Positions 41,601 through 52,915 of a stretch of DNA of 64,000 nt are shown piece by piece (the first letter of the stretch is position 1; the number at the start of each line of letters is the position of its first letter). Below the pieces are notes generated by a model, which was given only the letters and a program-made list of their open reading frames with translations, made no database searches and had not been told where the DNA came from. This DNA comes from Sipunculus nudus (Eukaryota > Annelida > Sipuncula > Golfingiida > Sipunculidae): NCBI GenBank assembly GCA_026874595.1, contig CM049310.1:27637058-27701057 (forward strand). The letters are read 5' to 3'. The position numbers and the translations under genes are program-made.

Positions 41601-43684
41601 CATTCTAGGAAACCTAACTCAAATTAGATGTTCAGTTTTTTTCTGCAAGATGTCTACGAAAGCATTTCCTCTTGAATTTTACAAATATATTGGCTAATTC
41701 CTCAATTTATGTACTGTTATGATTGAAAATGTCAGGCAGTCTTATCTCGAAACAGCAAAGTCATGGCTTCGTCTTTCAATTGACTCATCTAAAAACTACC
41801 TGATCTCCAGTGCATGTTTATTTTTTTTACAATACTCTGAAAGTTTCAACAGATCTAAAGGTGACAGCTGTCAGCAGTCCCACCTGATGCTCCCCGCCCT
41901 AGGCCAACCATGGCCTGCCAAAACATCCACTGTGGCGCTCAGAACAGCGGAGCCTCACGCGTCCTTGGTGACCTTTGCCTGAAAACATTGATTCAAGTTT
42001 TATCAAGTGATGGACGTCTAAAGTAATAAAATTTACACAATAAAAGGAATCCAAAAGGAAAGTCAGTAGTGTTTCCATTATTTTTTCACTTTAAGAACAG
42101 AAACTGTGCCGGATGAAAAACCCAGTAGTCGGGATAAGATTTTATCCCTATATGCAATATTGTTAATTCCTTCGACAAGAAACAGAAACTGATAAATTAT
42201 TTGAATAAAACCGACTTGATACCAAGCCTTTGTCGCTTATCAGATTTTGGTGTGTTATCGCCTTGCGCTTCAGGACGCTTTATAAAATCATTGTTGGGAA
42301 TAATTTACAAAACCTTAATCCCCTAAAAACAGATTTTTGCAGGAAACATAAACTCTGACCAAATATAATTTTGCGATATTGTTCCGGAAATAAATGGTCA
42401 CACTTGCATGACTTTTTAAATAAATAAAAGCCGAAAAAAATATATTTACTTATGAAATCGAATAAGGGTCATCTGTTCTCATTTGGTAAGAGACAAGTCA
42501 AGGGAACTATTCTTGTAAGCGAGGGGAAAAAATAAATTCATAGGTGAAAGCATGATTCGTGTGGGAAGATTAATAACATTTCATGTATGAACATGACTCC
42601 AACAGCCAAAGAAAGTGTGTATAAAAACTGCATGGTATTTCCTTACGAGAAATTCTTAAATACTTACTGTTTGCTTCAAAACACCAGGAATAGCTTCGGG
42701 ATCTTGGAGCGAGACAGGATTTAATCTCATAGGGAAGTTACATATTTTTATTTTAGCAGCCAACCGTTCAATTAAAAATTAGAGAAGCACGCGCAGAGAT
42801 AAATAATTCCTTTATAACGGTAGTGAAAGAAACTGGATACAAATGCATATGTAGAGTTAACCTATAGTGGTTTTCAAGCCCTGGCCGCTGTCACAACGTA
42901 CGCTATAGCTGCCTACAGGCCGGAATGTTTTAGGCATTCAGTTACTTGTTCTAAAGTGGTTTCCCATGAAAAGTGTGTTACCGTATCCGACGTCGGTTTC
43001 GGCATGATTCTTTGTCAAATTATGCTAGTACGTTTTCTATAATTCTTTTGTTATATATAGAATCCAAAATAAAAAAAAATTGCACGGCATGAAGATTTGA
43101 CTCGGACACGTGACGTCATTTATTACAACGTACAATATCTACCCAGCTGTTTGTGTGCAAAAGAACAATCAAATCGGCTGCGCCATTTTTATATAAATGA
43201 ATACCGTCGCCTATTTGTTGTTATACGGCAAGCTAGTTTCGTCAATTAGGCACATTCAGCTTTTTGCGCGTTTCAGGCTGGTCTTACTATATCGTTAATC
43301 AGCTGTTTTTCTTTTCAGGCGGCAATTATTGGTGCCCTCTTGGCAGATGAGGGACCGAATGCCAATAATTCTTCTTAACGCATGAGCTTTTTTTGTCACG
43401 TGCTTGCGTAGGAGTTGTTCCGCCGGTAATCCCGAAGATCCCAAATTAATACATCATTAACTACAAACTAGAGGCCACTCACATTTTGCCAAGGCCCAAA
43501 AATCTGACCCATGAAAAAGAAAAGAGAAATAACACTTCTTACAAACTTCGTTGTTTCAAAGTGAATATATTTTTTTTTCACAATGATTAGTAGTTTATTT
43601 CAGGTTTCTGATCACCAGGTTAGGAATGAATCAAAATGTATAATACCGAAATTTAAGGTTTTTTCTATGAGTTCATCATTTTGT
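38686..43684. other. No recognised gene
   Basis: A 5-kb AT-rich stretch. Open frames at 39101-39432, 40021-40245, 40542-40784 (minus), 40819-41076 and 41719-41982 were read and none shows a domain or credible splice structure. A GC-richer patch at 41870-41980 is the only compositional outlier. Confidence 0.4.
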
Positions 43685-43750
43685 AATGCAGGGATCGAAC
43701 CCTGTACCTTCAGACGCTTAGTCAAACCCTGTAACCACTTCGTGACGTCC
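43685..43750 (-). repeat. tRNA-derived (SINE-like) head
   Basis: Read on the minus strand there is an A-box-like CACGAAGTGGTTAC (43731-43744) followed by GACTAAGCGTCTGAAGG. A B-box, CAGGGTTCGATCCCTG, lies at about 43690-43705. This matches the layout of invertebrate tRNA-derived SINE heads. The T-loop appears one base short and no acceptor stem forms, so a functional tRNA is unlikely. I could not define the body or 3' tail of the element. Confidence 0.55.
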
Positions 43751-44065
43751 TATTCCAGGATTGGGCACTTTGTATTTACTTTGTCGTATCAGAAGTGCCT
43801 ATAATCTGGTGTGCCAGATTGTTGAAGTAATAAATTGTCACGAAACACATTTCCACAAGCAATAACATCCCCTAACACATAAGACATTTTCATTTTGGTA
43901 CAGCTTTGTGTGTGTTAAAAACATCAATATAAGGACGTTAGATGTTTAGTCTACAAATACTACAAATCATCCGGACGAGATGTTGCCGTAGAATGTACCT
44001 TTGTCTAAAATATACAATATATATAATTTTGTTCAAAATACATATAATCTTTGTCTGTTTGTACC

Positions 44066-44111
<46 letters not shown>

Positions 44112-47100
44112 GCATTCGTTATATGCACGATAAAGTTGAAATAAGATACACGTAACTTGAATCTTTGCTTCAGTAACTAAAACCCTTAAACAGTAATTAG
44201 AAGATTTTTACCAGCCTTTGGTATGCGTTCTTTGTTTCACGAGCACACCATGATATCTTTTAACAAGGCTTGTGGAATCTGTTTATCCTGAATTAAATAA
44301 ACTTTCTGTTCAGGGAATTGCAATAAATTACAAGTCTCTCAATAAATTAAAATGTTTCCATTCTGTAATGTGAAAAGGATATTGTTTGGGAAAGGTGAAC
44401 TCTAAGAAGTCAAAGCCGTATCAAGTAGTCAAAAGAGGAAAAATTAAAACGATAAGTGCTCCACTTCAGGAAGACATTACATACTCAATGTGAGAGAAAC
44501 AAAGATCGATTAAGTGTTCTTCCATATCTTCTTCTAAATGTGACGGAGAATATTTAATGGTTTCTCCTGATACAGCCCCTTTGATTCCATCCTAAACAGG
44601 TACAGAAGGGGATATTTTTTTCATAGATTTTTCCAGTTATCCCGATTTATCCCCGCACTTAAGTATGACGGAAAGAGAACCGACAAACGCATAATGCTTT
44701 TGTTGTTATTGTCCCTCTGACCTCAACTCAACCAACAGAAAAAGATTAAATCATGGCTAGGACTTGAAGTTTGCCTGGTTCTGTGATTCCGTCCTTAATA
44801 CCAGATAAAGTGATTCAGTATAATTTTAAAGGCTTGAACTCTGCTGTACACCTAAGTGTAATCTAGTTCATACTGTCTGAGTACAGTTTAATATGGTCAG
44901 CTTCACCAACATGATTGCTTTTGTCTCGATACAGAAATCACAGATGATGCATTTCTACTATTTCATCTGTTATCTCTCTATTTATGTACTAACGTGTACT
45001 CAGATATCCCATCCAAGGATCAAGCTTTATTCGTTCTCTTCCTGTATAATTCGTTATGCAATGAGTCGTCGTGTTTGTATCAAGCACGAGCTGTCATGAA
45101 TCAGTTGTGAACATATGGACCTGGTACACTAAAAACATCAGCCAGCAGTTGGTCACCGGTTCTGTGTTGTCTTTGGCAGGCAGCAGACAGGTTGGGTCGC
45201 ATCACGTTCCTCACCGAGGAGCAAAACAAAGATCTGAGCCCTGAGCAGTGTTTAGACTCCTGTTAAGACTTAGGTTACCGTCATTGCTGCTGGGGCGTTT
45301 GAATAAACACCATCAGATTGCGATAGTTTTCCAGGAAAACAGTCACGCATGTGCCTCATGCATGAAAAACATCGGTAATAAATAGTTATCAGGTGCTACT
45401 GGTTATATATGCGTACACTATATAAATCAGTCATATTTGACGATACTGTGAATATGGTGACAAAAATAATCACGTTTTATTTGTAATACTTATAAGCAGC
45501 ATTATCATTGATATTTACCTCATTGACTGGAGGTGGCGATTTTATTTTGTGACCAGCGTTGATTGTTTGTTATGTAATATTCCCAAACGTTTTCATTGCA
45601 TGCCAAATGAAATGTGGCTGGATCGCCTATGGGAGAAGATACAGCACATATAACTTAGAAGGGAACGATGAAATTTTGATCTGCATCTAGCCAAGTTTGG
45701 AATTTTTTGTTTGTCTTTGTAAGTTAACAGTGTACCGATTATCGTACTGTAACAGAATTGAGTTCGTTGGATGGGACCACCGCTTTTTATTATAAGCGTA
45801 AAATGTGAAGAGAAATAGGACCTATACCGGAGAATATAAAAAGAATATAAAAGCAGTATGCGCCCTGTTTAATGACACACGCTTATCCCATGTCTTATAC
45901 TCAATACCTCCATCAATTTTCAGTGAATTTCTATAAAGTTTTTTGCAAGAAAGGGGCACGGATTCAGAAACAATTGTAAAGTTCGAGGAACATTCATTTT
46001 TTTCTGTGGATATCATGCCTTTGGTGGGTGTTTCCTGGGTTCTCGACAGCCGGACCTTTCTTATGGATTTACCGTTTTCTAATTATAGCTTACTCATAAT
46101 ATACAGGCATAAGATCCAGCAACAAACACCGGATAAATCTTTACCTTTCTGGTTTACTGGTTAACATCTGCTTTAACCTTTACCTGATTAAATAAGATAA
46201 AAGTCATCTAAGATCTAAGTTTATCACATACAGGAGCAGTCTGTTAATTCTGCTGCCACGATACCCCCCCCCCCCCCCCCACTCAGATTGCGTCCTTGGC
46301 TGATAAGAAGTTAGCCTACGTAGTAAGCCTCCCAATGAGGCTCTATAAAAATTGATGTGTGCGCGAGGACACAGATTTTTGTATAAATCATCAAATTAAT
46401 TAAACCAACATGGATCCTTACCCTGGTCTGTAAACCATTTCTAATTAGTTAAGAACAAGAAAATGTGCAGGTAGCTACAAGCTCCGCTTTGAGCCATTAA
46501 TTTGCCTGAACTTACTGTCTTAATTACTATGGTATATAGTATATATAGCATATAGTATATATGGCACTATTTTAGGGGCCAGGCAATAAATTTTTTTCAT
46601 GATGAATGAGCCTAAAACCTAACAGCGAATCAGAAAAAGGACTTTGAAAACCGGCTGCTCCCTGTGACCTTGACCCTAAGCCACATGACGTTTCTCGTTA
46701 GAAATTTGCCCTCATCGCTTTCTAACTATTGCGTCTGGATAATATGTTTCATTTTCTTATTTGAGCAAGAAAACAAGAAAGGTGCCATAGTTAAGGCTTT
46801 GTTAGCTTTAATATGTTTGGTTATGTGGCCAAAGGAAGGGCATTTAGTAATATCAGGAAGGGGACCATGCACAAGAAAACATGCAGTGCTCTCCGTCGAT
46901 GTACAGAGAAGGATACTGCGTCTTATGAGAAGTAATCATTTTCCGCTGAGAGCCCCTTACAGCTTGTTATGTTAATGTGAACAATAACAATACGAGCGTC
47001 TTGTTTGATATGACGGCTACGTAGATTACATGAAGTGGTCAGAGCCGTGCGTGAAGAGTTGATCAATATCAAACAACAGGCCCTCCATCCCCAAAGGTCA

Positions 47101-47174
47101 GGCTGGGTCACGGCAGTTATGTTCTCAAAGTGATAGATCCAGTATTTTTCTTCAAATAACGTAAAGTGTTTGGT
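43751..47174. other. No recognised gene
   Basis: AT-rich, with a TA tract at 44069-44109 and a 17-base C run at 46264-46280. Near 46440-46530 several TAATTA/ATTAAT core motifs cluster, which would fit homeodomain binding, but such motifs are expected by chance at this composition. Confidence 0.4.
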
Positions 47175-47182
47175 AGTAAAAG
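47175..47182. repeat. Target-site duplication, left (hAT element 1)
   Basis: The 8-mer agtaaaag is repeated exactly at 49718-49725 on the far side of the element. Confidence 0.85.
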
Positions 47183-47230
47183 CAGTGGCGTACCTAAGGG
47201 GGGCGGCAGGGGTGGTCCGCCCCGGGCGTC

Positions 47231-48020
47231 ACATTTTGGGGGGCGGCTTTCGGGGAATTAGTATAATGAGTGGCACAAGGAGTTGCTCAAAAAGTACAAT
47301 TTGGCTTATTTTGTCCAATTTCAAGTATTTCAGGAATTATAAACTGGGCAGTGGAACCTACCAAAAGATTACCGAACAGTTTGCACATATAGGGGGGGGG
47401 GGCATTTCGGTGAATTAGTATAATGAGTGGCATAAGGAATTTCTAAAAAAAATACAAAATTGGCTTTTTTATCCCATTTCAAGTATTTTAAAGATTATAA
47501 ACTGGGCAGTGGAACCTACAAAATGAGCAGCGAACGATTTGTACATTTTAGGGGGCGGCATTTCTGGGATTTAGTACATAATCAGTGGCATAAGAAGTTC
47601 CTCAAAAAGTACAAATTTGGCCTTTTTGTCCCATTTCAAATATTTTAGAGATTATAAACTGGGGAGTTGAACCTACAAAATGATCAGCGAACGATTTGTA
47701 CATTTGGTGTGTGTGTGTGTGTGGGGGGGGGGGGGAGTGGCATTTCTGGGATTTAGTATAACCAGTGGCATAAGGAGTTCCTCAAAAAGTTCAAATTTGG
47801 CATTTTTGTCCTATTTTCAAGTATTCCAGGGATTATAAACTGGGAAGTGGAATCTACAAAATGATCAGCGAACGAATTGCACATTTTGGGGGTGGCATTT
47901 ATGGGATTTAGTACATAATCAGTGGCATAAGGAGTTCCTCAAAAAGTACAAATTTGGCCTTTTTGTCCCATTTTCATGAATTTCAGGATTAAAAACTGGG
48001 CTCTGGAACCAACTAAATTA
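47231..48020. repeat. ~160-bp tandem array inside hAT element 1
   Basis: Five units are marked by (G)n-CGGCATTT, GATTTAGTA, AGTGGCATAAGGAGTTCCTC, AAAAAGTACAAATTTGGC, ATTATAAACTGGGCAGTGGA. Spacing of the AGTGGCA landmark is about 157, 158, 180 and 167 bp. The long one carries an expanded TG/G tract. The G-run at each unit boundary varies in length. Confidence 0.9.
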
Positions 48021-49051
48021 TTTTTTGGAAGATCTCTATAGAGGCAAGATATACACAAAAAAAGAGAACATATTTGTAGTTATTCTTTGTTAGATCTGTG
48101 GTCTTGCAATGTCAGAACGCCATCATTAAACTGACTAATCATGCAAAGGCCAGCATTTCAGGGCGGTCGTCGTTTACAGAAATCCCTAGCAGCAGCTGGC
48201 AATCACCAGGGAAAAACCCTGCCAGAAGACCAATGGCCCCCTGTGTTGGGGGTGGGGTGTCTGTCGTCCACATTGTGCGAACAATATTTTGACGAATTTT
48301 GTTGCTCTTTCCTTGGAAAGTATAAAGAATTTCCATTCTAGAACCCTAGAATTTCCGATATTCCATGATATTTAAACGGTCTGAAACAACCTGAAGTGCC
48401 CTTTTTCAATGATTCTCCCTACTCTCACACCAGTCTCGTTAAAATACAGACGTTTACACTATCATGTATATAATGAGTACTACCTAAATGCCTGTGTCTT
48501 TTGATTACCCAACATGACCTGCATGATCTTTTATATGTAACGTGAATAAACACAATGAACACCCAGACCTATGTAGGAATTATTTTAACTTTTAGATATA
48601 ATTCTATTATAACTGTCCGACGGGATGAATCCCCCTGGCCGCTTAGCCACATGTTAAATATACGTATCAAGCATCAGTTTTATTTTTAGATTTCAAAACT
48701 TAAATTAAAGATATATTTACCTGTACTGTTAATTCTGTTATTAACAGTTTAATGATCCACTACCTACAGATAATTGTCGTATATAGTGATAAATTATTTA
48801 AAATTAAAATAATATATATATTTAAATGATATAATTACTTGAAATTTATTTAAATACTTTATTGAATAACAAATAGTCATAAGTTCATAAATAAAACCTC
48901 GAGTTAAAGTGTGCATAATCACTATAATTCTAAAATGATTTTGATGTAGCCTTGAATTAAGGTATGCTTTTAACTTTGAGGAAATTTTATTAAACCAAGT
49001 CAGTTTTTCCAAACATTTGATTTTGTAGTTGAAAATAATAAACATGCCCTG

Positions 49052-49053
<2 letters not shown>

Positions 49054-49133
<80 letters not shown>
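49054..49133. repeat. (TA)n tract inside hAT element 1
   Basis: About 80 bp of pure TA, within the transposon. Confidence 0.95.
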
Positions 49134-49135
<2 letters not shown>

Positions 49136-49717
49136 CCTAACTCATGAAATTACGCGTTTTTTAGTAAAGACTATAAAGTGCCTTGCAATCAGCAGTACCA
49201 TGCATATCTCAATAGCTCTATTAGGTGTACCTGCTGTCTTATGCGATAACAAGAGGTGGAATTATAGATGTGACAAGGTATTTGTATGCGTTAAGAATGG
49301 AATAACACCAAATAAAGTTTTTTTCCCCAAGTTGAGTATAAAGTAATCATGAATTGTGTTTACATGAATGATGAAAGATCACATTATATGTGTATCCTGC
49401 AGTTTAATCTGTTTTGGTTACAATATATTCGTTTTATTCCTTTTTGTTCACTTTATAATGAAATATACTCGTTTGAACTCCGAGCGATATGTTGATTTAC
49501 ATTAGCAAAGAGATGTTTGCCTATTAATATGTGGAGGAAGACTTCCCTGCCAGTGAATCCATCCACATAATTGCGTTGCTGTCAAATACAAACCTGTAAC
49601 AAGGATATTTGACATGATATGTTTCAATATGTTATCATGTTTTGTATAATGTTTTGTTAGAGGGGCGGCAATTTTCTAAGACCGCCCCGGGCGGCAATAA
49701 GGCTAGGTACGCCGCTG

Positions 49718-49725
49718 AGTAAAAG
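49718..49725. repeat. Target-site duplication, right (hAT element 1)
   Basis: agtaaaag, identical to 47175-47182. Confidence 0.85.
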
Positions 49726-51129
49726 CATAACTGTTTGTGTTCTTTTCGCATGCGTACCTTTATAGTTCATACACAATATTAAGGAAATATGGTTTCACTG
49801 TATTTCAGGCGCCCCCTACTCCCTTTTTGACCTAATCGAGTAGGGAAATAGAACAATAAAGCGTCCCCCCATAAATGAAGCCGATTTTGCATTATGAGCG
49901 TTTTAAACTACCCCATCATCGCAGCCTGCATTTTAAAAATCATACGTGGTCCAGGGAACCCCCCCCCCCTTACCCCTCTGCGCCCCCTATTCATCTGTAT
50001 CCGCCCCTTTACTTACACTATTCTCCGAAAAACAAACGATTACATACTTTTCCTCACACTTTCATGTATGTTCTGGTTTCCCTTATTTTCTCATTTTCAG
50101 TCAGATATGGTGGTAGTCTCCCGAGGCAGCGGAAATTGTCCGTAAAGGGCGTTACATGGTGGCGATTTTACCAAAGGTTCCCAGACTGCTCTATCCGCAA
50201 CTAACCCTACCAGTCCAAAATACATTTGCTACAATTTAATGAGTTCGATAATACTTTTCATTCATATTCATAGTCTTCAATTATTGGCTACTATCAATAT
50301 TACTAAACTGACAATAATAAGTTAGCAGTGGTAACACTTTGGTCACATCGATTTGAAAAAAAATTGTTCTTGCGCCAATAGGTTCTCCAACATTTTCGTA
50401 GATTAACACAATGTTTGGTTGAATTTGCACATTAGTATACACATTAATATATCTTTACAGGCGTGCGTGTCCTTTGAATGTGTATTATTTTAGATTTTAA
50501 ACGTTGCACTCTTTTTTATCTGTATAAATGTTTACCATCTTGGAGTTTTCAAGGAATCGATCTTGTTATATTATTTGAGTAATCTAATCACTCGGGAGAA
50601 AAAAATAATAATGATAAAAACAATAACAATAATAACTAGAACACGGGTAGTCGACAAGCGACTACGTGTATCGCCGAAATCGGAGTGTTACGGGTGAAGT
50701 GAGGCATGGATTGAGTGGTTAGGGGATATAGAGGGAGATGTGTTGCATATTAACATGGATGTCTTCCACATTAACATGATTGTAGGTCGAGCCACCTGTC
50801 ATGTGAACGAGAAAGCTGTCCATCATGTATACATTTGCAAAATTAAGATGGATATGTCAAATCACTGCTGAGATATGAGTGATTTTTACGCAAGGCAGAT
50901 GTACAGATCAACGCTGTGCAAAAACGCCACAATTTTTTGTGTGATATAAAGCTATCCAAAAGCTACACTCATGCTAATTTTCTGCCAAATTGGTCGACCG
51001 AATCCCAAGATATGTGGGTTTATGTGTGAAAACAGACCAGAGGCTTAGGAAGCAGATTAAAAGTGTGTGTGTGGGGGGGGGGGGGGGGGCAAATTGATAA
51101 TTAGGTATTTGAAAGATGATGGTGGATGC

Positions 51130-51130
<1 letters not shown>
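49726..51130. other. No recognised gene; C- and G-rich tracts
   Basis: Includes C-rich low-complexity sequence near 49960-50010 and a 17-base G run at 51073-51089. The open frames at 49875-50204 owe their Pro residues to the C tract. Confidence 0.45.

Positions 51131-51181
<51 letters not shown>
51131..51181. repeat. (TA)n tract left of the MITE
   Basis: About 50 bp of TA ending directly at the MITE boundary; it supplies the TA target site. Confidence 0.95.
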
Positions 51182-51184
<3 letters not shown>

Positions 51185-51337
51185 TGGAGCCCCACAATTA
51201 CGACCACCTTGGGGACTGACCAAAGTGGTCGTAATTTTGGGGTGGTCGTATTTGTGAAACTTTAAGTTACGTCAATCGTATTTTCTGGACCAAGAAAAGT
51301 GGTCATAATTGCGGGGTGTTCGCAAGGCGGGGATCCA

Positions 51338-51340
<3 letters not shown>
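51182..51340. mobile_element. pogo/Tigger-type MITE (159 bp)
   Basis: The left end is CAGTGGAGCCCC and the reverse complement of the right end is CAGTGGATCCCC, a terminal inverted repeat with one mismatch in 12. TA lies on both sides. CAGTGGA termini with a TA target are typical of pogo/Tigger elements in the Tc1/mariner superfamily. Subterminal AATTACGACCACC and its inverted relatives (GGTGGTCGTA, GTGGTCATAATT) recur through the element, so it folds into a hairpin-rich structure. There is no coding capacity. Confidence 0.88.

Positions 51341-51387
<47 letters not shown>
51341..51387. repeat. (TA)n tract right of the MITE
   Basis: About 46 bp of TA beginning directly at the MITE boundary, the right half of the interrupted tract. 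Confidence 0.95.
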
Positions 51388-51389
<2 letters not shown>

Positions 51390-51926
51390 GTGGGTGTGGG
51401 AGGGGGTATCTAGCTCTTACTGTTTGAAAAATTTTGAAGAAAAAAAACCATAAAAATACATTTACAGTGCAGTATTTTTACCAATTTCCTATTTTTAATC
51501 ACATGCTGCACCACACAAAATTATTAAATATTTAATTTACAGAATAATGTGTGCCAAATTAAAAAATATTAATGCTCTAATATAGTCTTCGTCAAATCTT
51601 AATAAAATTTCAGCTCCGTTTCTGGGTTTATGATTTTTACTCAAAGCCATTGGTGTGCATGGTATAAAGCACGAGGCCTACTTGGAGTAGTTATATAATT
51701 GCATTATATTTAATATCCTTATCTGTAAAAATTATACAATAATGACCTATATCACTAAACACAATTAAGAAATGATGTCGCAGTTATTTTCACATGAGCC
51801 AGAGAGGACTGAGAAGAAATACAATGAATTTTCCATTCAAAATCATGGAATTTACGTCATTTCACACAGAAAGGTTACACTGACCTCCATCATTGGGCTA
51901 AAAGTGGGTAGGGGGCAAAGCCTATG

Positions 51927-51929
<3 letters not shown>
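51388..51929. other. No recognised gene
   Basis: AT-rich non-coding sequence; nothing recognised. Confidence 0.5.

Positions 51930-51985
<56 letters not shown>
51930..51985. repeat. (TA)n tract
   Basis: Pure TA dinucleotides. A pair of G runs follows at 52026-52060. Confidence 0.95.
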
Positions 51986-51988
<3 letters not shown>

Positions 51989-52251
51989 ATATTAACATAC
52001 ATGGGCGTCTAAACCAAATAATCATGGGGGGGGGGGGGTGTGTGGGCGGGGGGGGGGGGGAGGCAATTGTAGACCAATATATGTTACTCCAAGTACTGAG
52101 GTCAGAGGTCAACCAAATTTGAGGGCGCAACAGTTTACATGTGACCCCATCATAATTACCCGTTTTTTCTGAAATTCCGTCAAGTGGTTAGGGAGGAGTT
52201 CTCCGGAAACCCATGCGGCGATGGCGGCGTCCGGGCGATCGGCAGGATATT

Positions 52252-52277
52252 CATACTAATGCTAATACTAATACTAA

Positions 52278-52309
<32 letters not shown>

Positions 52310-52345
52310 ATAATAATAATAACAATACAATAATAATAATAATGT
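52252..52345. repeat. (TAATAC)n/(TAC)n/(TAA)n microsatellite
   Basis: An ACTAATACTAAT hexamer-like run changes to ACT trinucleotides and then to AAT trinucleotides. Confidence 0.9.
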
Positions 52346-52907
52346 AAAAATATTAATAATCATCAATGTCATTGAAACGGACACAAAGAGTAAAATTTTG
52401 AAAACAAGTAACAACACCATCACGGTAAATGGTGAGAAATTGTGATATAAATATGTTCATGATATTCCTGGAGATAACGTAAAGATCGGGAAAAGTATTT
52501 TGGCCGTGGAGGAAAGGTTGAACTTGAAACGTACGATCAATAGAAGTACATCACCTGCACCAGATAGCATGTGTTCCCTATCGGAAATCAAACCCCACAT
52601 CTACAGTTACATTCGATCCATATCAAAATTCAGCCGACCGTTATTAACCCTGTACACATACAATTGTGTTCAAATATTAAAGAATTCTCCCATGCTCAAA
52701 GAAAGCAGAAGGAGCTCAAAATTAGATTGCTGCGCTTCTCAATGTCCTCTGTCAAAACTGACACATTTTTTTAATTAGTCATTCTTGCTGTTCACACAGA
52801 GGACTAATCTTCTCATCAGTTGTGACCCTTATTTATGAGTGTGACAAAATGATTCACAGAGACACCCTGTCTAAAGTTGTGGTAGTCCTTGTTCCCTTAA
52901 ACGTTCA
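52346..52907. other. No recognised gene
   Basis: A 92-codon frame at 52500-52778 (+) shows no recognisable domain. Nothing else seen. Confidence 0.4.
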
Positions 52908-52915
52908 GGGTCAAA
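52908..52915. repeat. Target-site duplication, left (hAT element 2)
   Basis: gggtcaaa, repeated exactly at 54901-54908. Confidence 0.87.

Larger units (their letters stand above)
47183..49717. mobile_element. Non-autonomous hAT transposon (2.5 kb)
   Basis: The left end reads CAGTGGCGTACCTA and the reverse complement of the right end reads CAGCGGCGTACCTA, a 14-bp terminal inverted repeat with one mismatch. A perfect 8-bp target duplication (agtaaaag) flanks the element. The 8-bp duplication and CAG termini are diagnostic of the hAT superfamily. Both subterminal regions carry CCGCCCCGGGCG, likely a transposase-binding or structural motif. Internally there is a ~160-bp tandem array (47231-48020) and a TA microsatellite (49054-49133). 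No frame resembling a hAT transposase or BED zinc finger is present, so it would have needed a transposase supplied in trans. Confidence 0.87.
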
